Below, in pieces: positions 37,046 through 47,444 of a DNA stretch of 64,000 nucleotides; position 1 is the first letter of the stretch, and the number at the start of each line of letters is the position of its first letter. Source of the stretch: Petunia secreta (Eukaryota > Streptophyta > Magnoliopsida > Solanales > Solanaceae); NCBI GenBank assembly GCA_029990175.1, contig JARKIP010000017.1, positions 14,588,001-14,652,000 on the forward strand, in the 5' to 3' direction. The notes under the pieces are model-generated. The model was given only the letters and a program-made list of their open reading frames with translations, was not told the DNA's origin and made no database searches. The translations under genes were made by a program, and so were the position numbers.

Positions 37046-37063
37046 TGGCGATTCCGCTGAGGA
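37046..37063 (+). other. Primer-binding site, tRNA-Arg type
   Basis: TGGCGATTCCGCTGAGGA differs at two positions from the complement of the plant tRNA-Arg(ACG) 3' end. Priming by tRNA-Arg is typical of Ogre/Tat gypsy elements. Confidence 0.7.
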
Positions 37064-37380
37064 TATCAATGGTTCTAACCATAATGGACTTCAAATTGGG
37101 ATTTTACACTTGTTTTTTGTCATTTTGCAAGACTAAGTTTTTCTTCCTTTCCTTTTCCAGGATTGAAGTTTATGCTGGCACTTAATTTTTTGGGACTAAC
37201 CTTTCTTCCTTTTCTTTAGTAGTACCGGAGTTCATTTTTATGATGGGTCTCTATTTTCTTTTAATTTTTTGAATTCACTTTGTAAATTCACCTATGTTCC
37301 TCCACTCAGGAAAACTGTTGAGAAGGGGACACGTCGGCGCATGGATTTTTGGCCTTCACCTCTTCTCTTCACAATCATTG
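37064..37380 (+). mobile_element. Start of Ogre/Tat-like 5' leader
   Basis: About 300 bp of non-coding sequence following the primer site, with T-rich runs. It is cut off by the TRIM. No coding frame. Confidence 0.4.
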
Positions 37381-37539
37381 TGTAACACCCAGCTAAAGGT
37401 TAAGTGTCCCACATCGGCATAACACAGGAGAGATGTTGGGTACATAAGTTAACAGGTCTTAGACCCTAGTGATACATTTTAAAGCCGTGCCGGCCTAGAC
37501 CTAAAGCGAACAGTATCACTAGCACGCTGGGCTGTTACA
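37381..37539 (+). repeat. TRIM left terminal repeat
   Basis: TGTAACACCC...GCTGTTACA, including a GTCCCACATCGG-like word common in plant TRIMs. Confidence 0.9.
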
Positions 37540-37541
37540 GA

Positions 37542-37554
37542 TGGTATCAGAGCC
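37542..37554 (+). other. TRIM primer-binding site
   Basis: TGGTATCAGAGCC, two bases after the left terminal repeat. Confidence 0.9.
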
Positions 37555-37651
37555 ACTTCGTGTCAGCCTTGTCGATGTGGGAAAGAGTTCAGCGCTGAGT
37601 CTAAGCAAATCCCGGGAAGGCGGTGCAAACTTCAGCGAGGATGCTGAGTCT

Positions 37652-37665
37652 ATAAGAGGGGTGTA
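37652..37665 (+). other. TRIM polypurine tract
   Basis: ATAAGAGGGGTGTA immediately before the right terminal repeat. Confidence 0.7.
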
Positions 37666-37821
37666 TGTAATACCCTAGCTAAAGGTTAAGTGTCCCACAT
37701 CGGCATAACACATGAGAGATGTTGGGAATATAAGTTAATTGGTCTTAGACCCTAGTGACACATTTTAAAGCCGTGCGGGCCTAGGCCCAAAGCGGACAGT
37801 ATCACTAGCGGGCTGGGCTGT

Positions 37822-37825
<4 letters not shown>
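37666..37825 (+). repeat. TRIM right terminal repeat
   Basis: TGTAATACCC...GCTGTTATA; matches the left repeat closely, with the final CA changed to TA. Confidence 0.9.

Positions 37826-37872
<47 letters not shown>
37822..37872. repeat. Compound (TA)n(GA)n microsatellite
   Basis: About nine TA units then about sixteen GA units at the right edge of the TRIM. Confidence 0.95.
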
Positions 37873-37874
<2 letters not shown>

Positions 37875-38348
37875 AAATATAATATATTTACAAATAATGT
37901 GTGATACTAATGTGATTAATGCAGTAAAAACTGTTTTGGCATCTTAAATTCAATATTGCCAATTTAAGATAAAACGTTATTGGATGGACAAAATTGGATG
38001 TCAACAAGAACATGAACTTCTACTATTACTATTTGCAAAATAATTTTTCTTACGGCTTAATTATTTATGTGGACCTTCAATCTTGTTGTCGTTACACCTG
38101 GATAATTTCGTTCTTTAGGATTTCTCACCATTTGCCACCATTTATGTTTTCAAGAGGGTGGAAGAAGCCAAAGAGAGAGAATAGCAAAGGATGAACAGAT
38201 TGTAAGGGGAAGAGAAGGAAAAAAAAAGCAAATTTTGCGATTAATTAAAAAAATAGAAAAAAAAGTAGGTAACCTGCTGCAGTAGGTCAATGTTACCTAA
38301 TGGCGTAAAATATACAATAATTAAGGATATAACAACCAATTACATAAT
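37873..38348. other. Intergenic, nothing recognised
   Basis: AT-rich, with homopolymer A runs near 38220-38265. The 66-codon plus frame at 37994-38194 shows no domain and is probably chance. Confidence 0.6.
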
Positions 38349-39058
38349 GAGCCTGTTTGGGTGGGCTTAAAAGTAGGTCAAACCTACTTTTAAGCCCTTT
38401 TTACCTTGTTTTGGTGTTTGGTTATGGTGAAAACAACTTTTAAGCCAACTTATTTCTAGCCATAAAAGTAAAAAGTAATAAGTTGGGAAATCCCAACTTA
38501 TTACTTCTTACTTAAAAATTCATATGGGTTTGACCATTACTTTTACTTATCTATCCCTAATATATATTCATAATTCCAAAAATACCTTCCAAACCAAAGC
38601 CCTAAATAAAAGATCGAGATGGTGCACGAGTTGTTTCAGGATTGACGAGGAGTCCTTGGTGCATCTGTTCACCATTTTGTGACTTTGGTGAGAGACTACT
38701 TGCAGTTTCAAGCTTTGACATAGCACTTCTTAATTAAGTATGGATAATTTACATTAACTGTTAAAAATTATCTACTATAATCATTATATAATTAAAAGTG
38801 CATTGCGGACACAAATTATTTCGTATTTGATATATAATTATAACCAAATTTTAAAACAATGAGCTTATTTATTGTGTTAACAGCTTTAGGGATACTTCAG
38901 TCATTTTAATAGAAAAAGTATGCGTATCAGCACTTTTTACCAAACACTTCAACAGCTTTTTTTCAGCTTTACCACTTCTATCCAAACATGTAACTGCTTA
39001 TTTTAATAGTAAAAGTGCTTTTAAGCACTACTTACTTTAAGCCCACCCAAACGGAGCC
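38349..39058. mobile_element. MITE, about 710 bp, hAT-like
   Basis: Imperfect terminal inverted repeats: GAGCCTGTTTGGGTGGGCTT at the left and AAGCCCACCCAAACGGAGCC at the right. The interior is non-coding and has further inverted copies of AAAAGTAGGTCAAACCTACTTTT. The C-GTTTGG terminal style fits hAT-derived miniature elements of plants. An 8-bp target duplication could not be confirmed. Confidence 0.75.
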
Positions 39059-39065
39059 AATATAT

Positions 39066-39295
39066 TACTCTCCCGTTTCAAAAAGGATAAACCTATTTCC
39101 TATTTAGTCTGTTTAAAAAAGAATGACCTTTTTCTAAATTTGGAAAAAAATATTCACTTTTACTCATCCCTAGATGATTTGTAGCCACACAAATATGCAT
39201 AACTTATTTTAGACCACAAGTTTCAAAAGTCTTTTCTCTTTATTAAACTCCGTACAAAGTCAAATGAGTTCATTTAAAGTGGAACAGATGGAGTA
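39066..39295. mobile_element. Stowaway-like MITE (Tc1/mariner type)
   Basis: Begins TACTCTCCCGTTTCAAAAAG and ends AAAGTGGAACAGATGGAGTA, terminal repeats of the CTCCCTCCGTTTC kind, with TA at both edges. 230 bp, no coding. Confidence 0.82.
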
Positions 39296-39325
39296 ATAAA
39301 GAGCGTAAGTGTTGTGTACCGTTAG

Positions 39326-39792
39326 AGCATGTTTGGTATGGTGTATAAGCATAAGTAATCCATGTATAGAAATTAGTATTGGCTTATACAATATTTGGTT
39401 GCCATTTCAAAGTTGGTATAAATAATACATGGTATAACTTAATACACCAATTAACTTAATACACCAATTGGTGTATTAAGTTATTCCACCACCAACATGG
39501 AATAACTTATACATGTATTGCTTATTCATGGATAAAGTATGAAAAGACAAAACTACCTTTGTCTTTTTCATAAAAATCAAAATGATTTCGAATATCCAAG
39601 GGTACAATTGTAAACTCATTGATTTAAAACTTAAAAATAAACTCATATATTAAATAATGTCATCTACAACCACTTTTTAATACAATGTACCAAACACAAA
39701 ATAAAAACAATTCGTACATAATTAATCCATGTATTACTAATCCATGTATAACTAAACCCTGTATAACTTGCTTTCCTACCAAACGACCCCTT
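39326..39792. mobile_element. MITE with central palindrome
   Basis: The ends GAGCATGTTTGGTA and TACCAAACGACCCCTTA are imperfect inverted repeats of the hAT-like kind. Subterminal parts are also complementary (AAGTAATCCATGTAT against ATGTATTACTAATCCATG-like sequence). Inside lies a perfect 32-bp palindrome (39452-39483) next to a direct copy of its left arm. Confidence 0.7.
39452..39483. repeat. Perfect 32-bp palindrome
   Basis: Arms TAACTTAATACACCAA and TTGGTGTATTAAGTTA are exact reverse complements. The left arm is preceded by a tandem copy (39437-39451). Confidence 0.95.
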
Positions 39793-40607
39793 AGTGTACT
39801 GGTATTTTACACAATCAGTTAACATTGACCTGACATAGCAGGTTACAATTCTTTTTGAAATTTTTTCTTTTCCCATTGCTAATTAGCCTTTTCATGTTGT
39901 CCTTTCCTCTCTCCCCTTCAACATCGTCTTCCTGGTCTCTTAAATCATTCAATCCGTTTTCTTTTTCCTTCATCGGGAAGGCCACCGTTATACGCTTGAT
40001 GTGGAGTGCCTTTCATAAGATTGCAATACTTCATAATAGAAATCAGCTATGTCGATAATTTTTGTGAAGTTGAAAATTAGCAATGCCAAATCTGTCCTGA
40101 GGTGTGGAAGAATCATTGATAATGATTCACCATGAAATAATATCAAAAATTGTTAAACAATGTAGGAGAATGAAATTAATTTAGTATTAGTACAATAAGG
40201 ATTCAATTTGTCTTTATTCTTTTATCGGAAATTATAAACAACTATGTAAAAAGAACATCTGGATTTGAATTGGAAGAAATGGGAGCAGAGGGAAAAAGAG
40301 AATGGGGTTGGTGTGGCCTAGAAGAAAAGGGGAGATGCAGCGGAGGGGTAAAGAAAGAGGGACGTGATTTGGAGGAGAGATAAATAAAAGTTAGGTTACT
40401 CTTTTTATGTAAGTTTAATCAATTAAGTTACCTTTAAAATTAAATGATGGTGTAAAAATATTTTTGCACATAACTTAAATTCATTAATAAATTCATATAA
40501 TGAGAATTCTAATTATTCAGTAGAAAATTGCTGAGATATTTCCAATTTCAACCCAAACTGCAGTTGGTGAATTCCTACGAGACAAGGGCTCCCTATCCAT
40601 CCATTGG
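39793..40607. other. 3' flank of the purine permease gene
   Basis: No repeat or gene recognised. A plus frame at 39855-40058 has a Ser/Phe-rich peptide without similarity. The 3' UTR of the permease must lie in the right part, but I saw no convincing polyadenylation signal to place its end. Confidence 0.5.
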
Positions 40608-41817
40608 TCATCGTAGAGGAACCGCACTCTCTGGTTCATAACTTGATTTATCTTTAGTTACTGGAGTTTGATCCTTTCTCTGATGTTTCATCTCACCATA
40701 AAAGTAGGACACGAATGCCCAAAGAGAAAGTGCCAGAGAAACACCCTTTGTTCCTTCAAACTTTTCATGGAAAAAGAGAACAGCTAAAGTTTCAACTACA
40801 GGAAGTAGAACAGCTATTATGATGCCCGATAGCAAGGATGATGCGCAGGAAATAACTCCAATGGCTCCCAAGAAGAAAAATTGCCATAGAATGGCACTCC
40901 AGACGAGCACCGTGTAGTATTTTCCCTCTAGTTCAAATTCTCTTGCCTCCCGGGGAATCGCCTGATCAAATAGATTATTTACTCAATTTGTATGATTTGA
41001 TAATTCATGTACAAATTAAAATTTATAACCAAATTGATAAGCAGGTTATCTACTTTTGGATAAGTGCAATGATAGAACATGGACTGACCTGGAAGTCCTT
41101 GTTTATTAGCATGCCTATAGTGCAGAAAGCAGTAGCAAAGAAGCTCATCACTATCTGAATCTCCAGCACAAGTGTATAAGTAATAGCCTGATTTGCCTTT
41201 TTATACATAAACTCCACCAAAGGCAGAACAAATCCATACAGAGCCGATGCTGCAGATGTCATTACAAACCCTTTTACATAATCTGCAGTAGTCTCACCCT
41301 TGGGCCGGTCACCACTCGCATGCAGAGCCAAAACTGAAGCACCAATTGTTAGAAGCACGACAGTGTTGACAGAATAAGGCGTGAACTTTTGTTTCACCAG
41401 AACAAAAGCCCAGAGTGCTGTGAAAGCAAGCTGAGTCGAAATTATGAGAGCTGATGTGGAGACAGGAAGTTTTGCTGATCCATAGGCATATAGGTAGTCG
41501 TCGAGTCCGGTTAAGATACCGATAACAGCGGTTAATATGAAAATCTGAGGCGTCATAAATATGAGCGTTGTTTTGTTGGGGTTAGTGATGTTATTGTTAT
41601 TCTCTGCGGAAGTAGCGGCAGCGCGCCTGTAGAAGTAAGATATAATGAGAGGGATGAGAATGATTGGCCAGCCACCAGTTTCTAACCAACTGGATAGCCA
41701 TATTCTTTTCCCTCCTTTGGTGAAGTAGAGGCGCATGAGCAAAGGAGCACCACAATTGCCTATAGCAAGTATGATACAATTGATAGCAAGGAGTGTTTTC
41801 CTTACCTTGGTTTCCAT
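40608..41817 (-). CDS. Purine permease (PUP family; NUP1-like)
   Basis: Proton-coupled importer of the plant purine permease family, whose members carry adenine, cytokinins and related compounds; in tobacco one member takes up nicotine. Two exons: 41817-41089 (243 codons) and 40961-40608 (117 codons plus TGA), giving 360 residues, a normal family length. The ATG at 41817 is the first in frame; the upstream triplet at 41823 is TTG. About ten membrane spans form an EamA-like fold. Family motifs: GGKRIWLSSWLETGGWPIIL (35-54), TGLDDYLYAYGSAKLPVSTS (103-122), VLVKQKFTPYSVN (139-151), ALHASGDRPKGE (164-175), YGFVLPLVE (194-202), and after the splice IPREAREFE, LGAIGVISCASSL and SLWAFVSYFYGE. No frame break. 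The exact substrate cannot be told from sequence. Confidence 0.95.
40962..41088 (-). other. Intron of the purine permease gene
   Basis: 127 bp with GT donor (CTTCCAG|GTCAGT) and AG acceptor (TGATCAG|GCGATT), splitting exactly between codons (phase 0). Splicing restores the family's continuous frame ...NKDFQ-AIPREAR.... Confidence 0.92.
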
Positions 41818-41868
41818 CTTCAAGAGAAGCCTAAAAATTAGTAACAGGGTTGATTAGGCTTCTGATTC

Positions 41869-41874
41869 TATATA
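41869..41874 (-). promoter_or_regulatory. Possible TATA box of the purine permease
   Basis: TATATA (minus strand GGTATATAGAATC) about 55 bp upstream of the ATG. This would leave a very short 5' UTR. Confidence 0.35.
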
Positions 41875-41880
41875 CCAGAA

Positions 41881-42932
41881 ATGAGTTAAGGGAGACCTAA
41901 AGGAATGATGCCTAATTTTGTTGTTACTAGTAATTTATAACGTAAGTTGGCTAACTTGTCGAATTCTATGACTCAAAAATAGTCCAGTAGAATATTTTAT
42001 GAATGTCGCACTCGTTACTTAGATCTGTGCAAACAAAAAGTATTTAAGTATAATTAACAAAGAAATGTTCAGGTACGATATAAACAAGAACAAGCTGTTT
42101 AATAATGCATATGATACTCTTGGCGTTTCGATACTGTAGATGTATTAGACAACATCTGGATGTACGTTATCGTTAATTTAATAGACAGTCATCTAACTTT
42201 CAAGCGTACTGTAAGAAAGTAATAAACTAATTTCCGTTAACAGAATAATACTAACTCAATATAATTATGCCTCTATCACGGTAATACAAAAGTACCAAAT
42301 TAAAATACTGACTCTTGTCCTGAAAACACAAGCAAGCTGCCACTTTTTCAATAATTAATGACGTCTAATTTAATTACAATTTTTCACTTATCTTTTATTG
42401 TCTATAATATACAGGCATACTTGAAATATTTTCCCGTAAAAAATTTATTCATATGAATTTGTTTAGAAAAAAAATAATATTCGAAAGACCACCTGGTCAA
42501 TTTTTGTATACTTTGTAAGTTGATTCGCCTAATTGTGACTAACCAGTCACGTATAATCATATAGTCCTCAACAAAATTGAAATAGGAAAAAGAAAAAGAG
42601 ATGAAGACGAATATGGGAACCAGATAGTGATAAAACACGGAAAGCATCTCCAAATAAGTCACCACAAACATAATATTTGAATGGCCCAGTTTGAAGAAAT
42701 ATGTGGCGCTGAAACAAACTAGACAGGCTATCATGCAAAACGACAACTTTGATTGCTAATTCTATGTGACATTGATAGTAGCCGGCAAGACATTTTACTC
42801 CATTAATAATGGACCATTACACTGTGTTAGCTCACTCCAGCATTATTTTACTCCATTAGCCGGCAACATATTCTACTGACACTGTTTTAGCTCACTCCAG
42901 CAGTACTATAAATTCAATCAACCCATAGAGTA
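41881..42932. other. Upstream region of the purine permease gene
   Basis: No transposon ends recognised. The 114-codon minus frame at 42402-42746 is Phe/Tyr-rich with no domain and is not supported as a gene. An imperfect local duplication lies at 42780-42902. Confidence 0.55.
42780..42902. repeat. Imperfect local direct duplication
   Basis: AGCCGGCAA...TTAGCTCACTCCAGCA occurs at 42780-42842 and again, shortened by about 18 bp, at 42858-42902. Confidence 0.8.
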
Positions 42933-42937
42933 TTAAC
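42933..42937. repeat. Target-site duplication of G, left copy (TTAAC)
   Basis: TTAAC before the LTR, identical to 47643-47647. Confidence 0.88.
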
Positions 42938-43134
42938 TATAAGAGATGAATGTTATATTGAAAGTCATGGTTTATCATTATACAAAGTATTATATTTATA
43001 CATATAGAAGTATAGAGTAGATATGTGTGTGTCGTACATGTGATAGCCTACGGATAAGGGAAATAACAGAGATATCAATAATGGATATAATCAAATACTG
43101 AGCTTAGATAGAGCAAGAGTCTATATCCTTATCA
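42938..43134 (-). repeat. G 3' LTR
   Basis: 197 bp, plus-strand TATAAGAGATGAATG...CTTATCA; the CA expected at the element-strand end has become TA in both LTRs. Confidence 0.9.
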
Positions 43135-43244
43135 CGCCTCCTCAAGATTCGCTCAATTTTCTTGAGACCAATCTATTGATCCAATATTGGTAACAAAGTC
43201 AATAAAAAAGGACCATTTGGGCAAAGCTTTACTTAGTGCATCAG

Positions 43245-43775
43245 CTAGTTGAGCACCCGTTGGTGTATATGATGAATTGCGATCTTCGCTTTTTCCACTT
43301 GTTCACGTGCAAAATGGAAATCGATAGCCACATGCTTCATTCGACTGTGAAAGACGGGATGGTGACACAAGTAAGTAATGTCGATATTATTGCAAAGGAC
43401 CTTCGGAGGAGATGGCTGCTTGAGCTGCAGTTCATACACTAGAATAGTGAGACAATTTAGCTCAACTACAGCACTTGCTACTGCTCTATACTCTGCTTCT
43501 TTGGAGGACCGAGCAACAGTATGTTGCTTGTTGGAGCACCAACTTATAGGATTGTTTCCTAGGAGAATAACATATGCAAAGGTTGAATGTCTAGTGTCAG
43601 GAATACCTCCCCAATCTACATCTGAGTAGGCTAATAATCTCAAGGAGCTACCAGCTGTGAAGTGAAGATCATATGTAATTGTTCCCTTCGAATAACGTAG
43701 AAGTCGTTTGCTGCCTGCCAATACTTTGTTGTCGGAGAGTGTTGAAATTTGGTAAGTTTGTTGACAGCAAAACAT
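43245..43775 (-). pseudogene. G RNase H
   Basis: Frame of 176 codons: KRLLRYSKGTITYDLHF, LLAYSDVDWGGIPDTRHSTF (catalytic Asp residues in SDVDW), VILLGNNPISWCSNKQHTVA, RSSKEAEYRAVASAVVELNC (the catalytic Glu), and the C-terminal IDFHFAREQVEKAKI. The domain is almost complete and its key residues are present. It degrades the RNA strand during reverse transcription. It is separated from the polymerase by a frameshift near 43760. Confidence 0.9.
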
Positions 43776-45208
43776 AAATCAGGCCAGGTGAAAGTTAAGT
43801 ATTTAAGGGATCCAATAACCTGCCTGTAAAGTATGACATCTGTTGAATGAGTACCATCATCCAAAGTAAGGACTTCACTTGTTGAGAGAGGTGTATTAAC
43901 ACTTTTGGCGTCAAGTATTTGGAACTTGCTTAGGACATCAGCAATGAAGCTGCTTTCTTTTAGAACCAATCCCATTAGATGTTGCATGACCTCAACACCA
44001 AGAAAAAGATGTAAAGGTCCAAGGTCCTTAATAGAGAATCTGTTACTTAGTAATTTGATTATTGCTTCGACAAGAAAATCGTTAGAGCCGGTAACTATAA
44101 TGGCGTCCACATAAATCATAATGACAATAAGAGAATTATGAGACTATTAAAGAAACAATGAGCCATTAGATTTTGACCGAAGAAAGCCACATGAGAGAAA
44201 GAAGCCCTTAAGTTCATTATACTACGCTCTTGGAGCTTGAGGAAGACCATATATGGACTTATGAAGTTTGCAGACATGGTGAGGGAACTGAGGATCTATG
44301 AAACCAGGGTGTCGTTTCATAAACACAACCTCATGAAATGTACCATGTAGGAAGGTATTATTTACGTCGAGTTGATGTAATGGCCATTTCAAACACATTG
44401 CTAATACAAGAATACGGGAAATTGCTGTTGTTTTGATCACTAGACTAAAGGTGGAATGCAAATCGATGACGGGTTGTTAATGAAACCTTTTTGCAACTAA
44501 TATAGCTTTGTAACATTCTACAGATCCATCAGGATTGTGTTTGATACGAAACACCCACTTACACCTAACAATGTTATGAGCTGGACTGGAGGAAAACAGA
44601 AACCATGTCTTATTTTTTAGAAGAGCGTTATATTCTGATTTCATAGCAGATTTCCATTCAGGATACTTTGTTGCTTGAGTGAAAGTGTTAAAAGTAAGGG
44701 GAAGTTGTTTTGGGGAGGTGGTTGCAAGGTAATCATAGACTACTTTAGGTTTAAAGATGTTGTTTTGCGAGTTTGTGACCATATCATGAGTACGATTGTG
44801 TGTGATTGGCTGTAAGGAATTAGAGAAGCTGCCTGAATGAGAATTAGATTGAGAGATTGAGTTTGTAGGATAACTTATAGTGGAGCTTTTAGGAAAGTTG
44901 TCTTCATGGCCTTGAGCAGGTGATCCTTGAGAAGCCTTGGAAACAACTAAATTCGGCACAAAAGGAACATGAATTGGAGCAGGTTCGACATGAATTAAAG
45001 GTTGAATGGAAGGACGTAAGGATGAGGAGTCATCTGGATAACTCCACTCAAGTATGGTTGATGGTTGTGATCGAGTAAGATGAAGATTCTTTGTTGTAAA
45101 AAGGAATATGTGTTCTACAAAAACAGCATGCCTAGAGATATAAACTTTTGATGTGGTGAGGTCGAGACACACATTGCTCTTGGTATGAGCAGAATATCCC
45201 ATGAACAC
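43640..45208 (-). pseudogene. G reverse transcriptase
   Basis: Pieces in order: FMGYSAHTKSNVCLDLTTSK and YISRHAVFVEHIF (integrase-RT linker, 45208 down), then a variable Ser/Thr/Pro-rich spacer, KSEYNALLKNKTW, CKWVFRIKHNPDGSVE, then LALCLKWPLHQLDVNNTFLH-like palm start (44222-44461, with Asp in QLDVNNTF), PGFIDP and YGLPQAPRA, a break, and the active-site box IYVDAIIVTG (44119 down), where copia enzymes have Y-V-D-D. The second Asp is Ala, so activity should be lost. SIKDLGPLHLFLGVEV and CFAVNKLTKFQHSPT follow. Confidence 0.9.
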
Positions 45209-46100
45209 ACAAGGTTTAGACTGAGGATCTAGTTTGTTGGAAGAGTAATTCTTTAACCATGGATAACATAGACATCAAAATACCCTTAGTTTGAGATGAT
45301 TTGGCATGGTTCCGAAGAGACATTGAAATGAAGATTTGAGTTGTAGAAGTGGGGTAGGAAGCCTATTTATGAGGTGCACGGCCGTTTGAAATGCTAGAGA
45401 CCAGAACTTGAGTGGAACAGAAGCATGGTGAAGAAGAGTAAAGGTTGTGTGTATGACATGACGATGTTTTTGTTCGGTAGTGCCTATTAATTGAGGAATA
45501 TATGGAAGATGCATGAGATGTTGAATTTCAAGATCTATGAGTGTCGATTTGAGACTAAATATTCACCTACTCCATTAGTATAATGTTTTTATTTCCGCTT
45601 GAAAATAATTTTTCATCATATGGACAAAATTATTGAAAATTTCTTTAACATCAGACTTTGCTTTAATAGGAAATCACCATGTATATTTTGTGAAGTGATC
45701 AATAAAAATAATACAAAAGCAAGAATTTTCAAAGGAGAAAACTGGAAAGGGATTCTAAATATATGAATAAACAACATCAAATGGTCTAGAAGTAATAATT
45801 GAATTGTCACCAAATGGTAGGCGGTGACTTTTATTGCATAAACATGAATTGAAAAAAAAGTAAATAACTCATTATTTGTGACTAGTAGATGAAATGAGGA
45901 CTCACAAGCTTATAGTAATCCGGGATTGTGAATGACCGAGATGAGCATGCCAAAGATGCAGTAATGGAGAAAGTGATGTAGTAAAGTGTGCCTGAGGAAT
46001 AGATGAGACTGATTTGGTCATGTTTGCTGGCCAATCATAGAGATCGCACTTACTTTGGCCTTGAAGAAGATATGCCCCCATGCTCAAATCATTCATAAAA
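45209..46100 (-). pseudogene. G integrase
   Basis: The pre-integrase segment (45902-46096) shows MGAYLLQGQSKCDLYDWP and LWHAHLGHSQSRI, where the HxxxH part of the zinc-binding domain lies. The middle of the core is badly decayed (45540-45900). The C-terminal half of the core survives at 45275-45514: PQLIGTTEQKHRHVI, where copia integrases have PQQNG-x-x-E-RKHRH, then LLHHASVPLKFWSLAFQTAV and INRLPTPLL. Not functional. Confidence 0.85.
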
Positions 46101-46520
46101 AAGAATGAGGAAAATATTCAACTGAAGTTAGATTTTATCTACAAATTGGGCAACTGAAATTAACTTCTCTTTAATAGTTCGACAACAAATAACATTGTGC
46201 AATTTAAAGTTAATAATGGAACTGGAAGAGTAGCATGACCAATGTGAGTTTTAGGAATTCTTTTATCAACACCAGATATTATTTCATCATTGCCCAAGAA
46301 TTCAGTTGGAGCTCGGAGAGAGTAAGGCTCATTTATGATATGATGCGAGGCTCCAGAATCAACAACCCAAGGACGGGAGGGATTTGCAGCATATGACTGA
46401 CGGTTGATAAAGTTGGCATGAGCTTCCATAACATTGTGTGACTTTGACCTGCAGTCTTTTGCAATGTGACCAAGCTTGTCACAAAGTTGGCACTGGACTC
46501 TCTAGTTATTGGTTTTAGTG
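46101..46520 (-). pseudogene. G gag zinc knuckle and protease
   Basis: From about 46510 downward: VQCQLCDKLGHIAKDC, a complete CX2CX4HX4C knuckle of the nucleocapsid. After 20 residues the frame at 46160-46429 holds PWVVDSGASHHIINEPYSL, an intact aspartic protease active site (DSGA), and GNDEIISGVDKRIPKTHIGH. The protease C-terminal part is lost in frame debris below 46160. The two parts are contiguous, as in other copia polyproteins. Confidence 0.9.
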
Positions 46521-47393
46521 AAGTTCTGATGGTTTAGGGAGTTATTGTTTTGGGCAGTTTGGGTACGGGTATTGTAGGAGTTGTTAGAAGATTATTCCTA
46601 CTATTTGATGAATTGGAATTTTTATTCTTAGATGTGTTGTTGGTGTAACGCTGATGGAATTGATCTGTAATTACAGGCGGTTCAGCTTTGGGTTCAGAAT
46701 ATTTGAGAAATATCTCATGAGCAAGAAATTTGTCATAAAGTTGTTCAAAGGTGATAGGATTGTCACGAGCCCTAATGGCACATGAGAGTTTATTATATTC
46801 AGAACTTAAACCACTTAGGACCTTGATAACAAGCTCCTCATTTGATAAAGGTTAACCACTGGAAGCCAAGTCGTCCACGGTTGACTTCATTTCTCGCATA
46901 TAGTCACTTATGGGACGCGCATCTCACTTAAGATTTGCAAGAGTGTCTCACAAACTAAAAATTCTAGAATGATTTATTATCATAGGTGGTTTGTAGAATG
47001 TCCCAGAGTTTTTTGGCAGTTGAAGCATGGGCAATAAGTGGAGCAATTGTTGCACCAATAGATGCCAAGATGGCATTTCTTACAAGGATATTTCGTCGCT
47101 GCCATAATTTGAAATCTGGATTAGGACACTGTTATTTGAATCCTCAATAAACATGGATAGAGTAGGGTGTGAACCATCAAAAAAGGTGAAGAGGTCGTAA
47201 CTAAATAGTAGGGTGGTAACTTGAGATTTCCAAGTGGAAAAGTTGGTGCTTCCTAACAGTTTGACTGAGAGTTGAGAGGCTGGATTAAATGTAATCAACT
47301 AATTTGACTGAAAAATACTCCCATGAAGCGAAGGAACAACTAAAGAGGTGGTTGTTGAACTGTGAGAGGGGAAGGAGAAGATTGGCCAGCCAT
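46521..47393 (-). pseudogene. G gag capsid part
   Basis: The likely start is the ATG at 47393 (MAGQSSPSPLTVQQPPL), which runs into a stop after 17 codons. The capsid start lies in the frame 47080-47298: SVKLLGSTNFSTWKSQVTTL, the copia gag motif L-x-G-x-N-[FY]-x-x-W, and LFTFFDGSHPTL. Further decayed pieces reach to the zinc knuckle. It forms the particle shell. Inactivated by several stops. Confidence 0.82.
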
Positions 47394-47430
47394 TGTGGAG
47401 AAAAAACTTTTACCCGTGATAGTGTTTAGA

Positions 47431-47444
47431 GGCTCTTGATACCA
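47431..47444 (-). other. G primer-binding site
   Basis: Minus strand TGGTATCAAGAGCC, directly abutting the 5' LTR; initiator-Met tRNA type used by copia elements. Confidence 0.9.

Larger units (their letters stand above)
37381..37825 (+). mobile_element. TRIM element (terminal-repeat retrotransposon in miniature)
   Basis: Two terminal repeats of 159 and 160 bp flank only 126 bp of internal DNA. The internal part starts with TGGTATCAGAGCC, a tRNA-iMet primer site, and ends with a purine tract before the second repeat. There is no coding capacity, so movement would need enzymes from other elements. No 5-bp target duplication is evident, perhaps because the right end merges into a TA microsatellite. 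Confidence 0.9.

Noticed and set aside
37994..38194. 66-codon plus frame as a small peptide gene
   Set aside because: No similarity, AT-rich surroundings, no supporting signals.
42402..42746. 114-codon minus frame upstream of the permease
   Set aside because: Phe/Tyr-rich translation of AT-rich DNA without any motif; no promoter or splice evidence.
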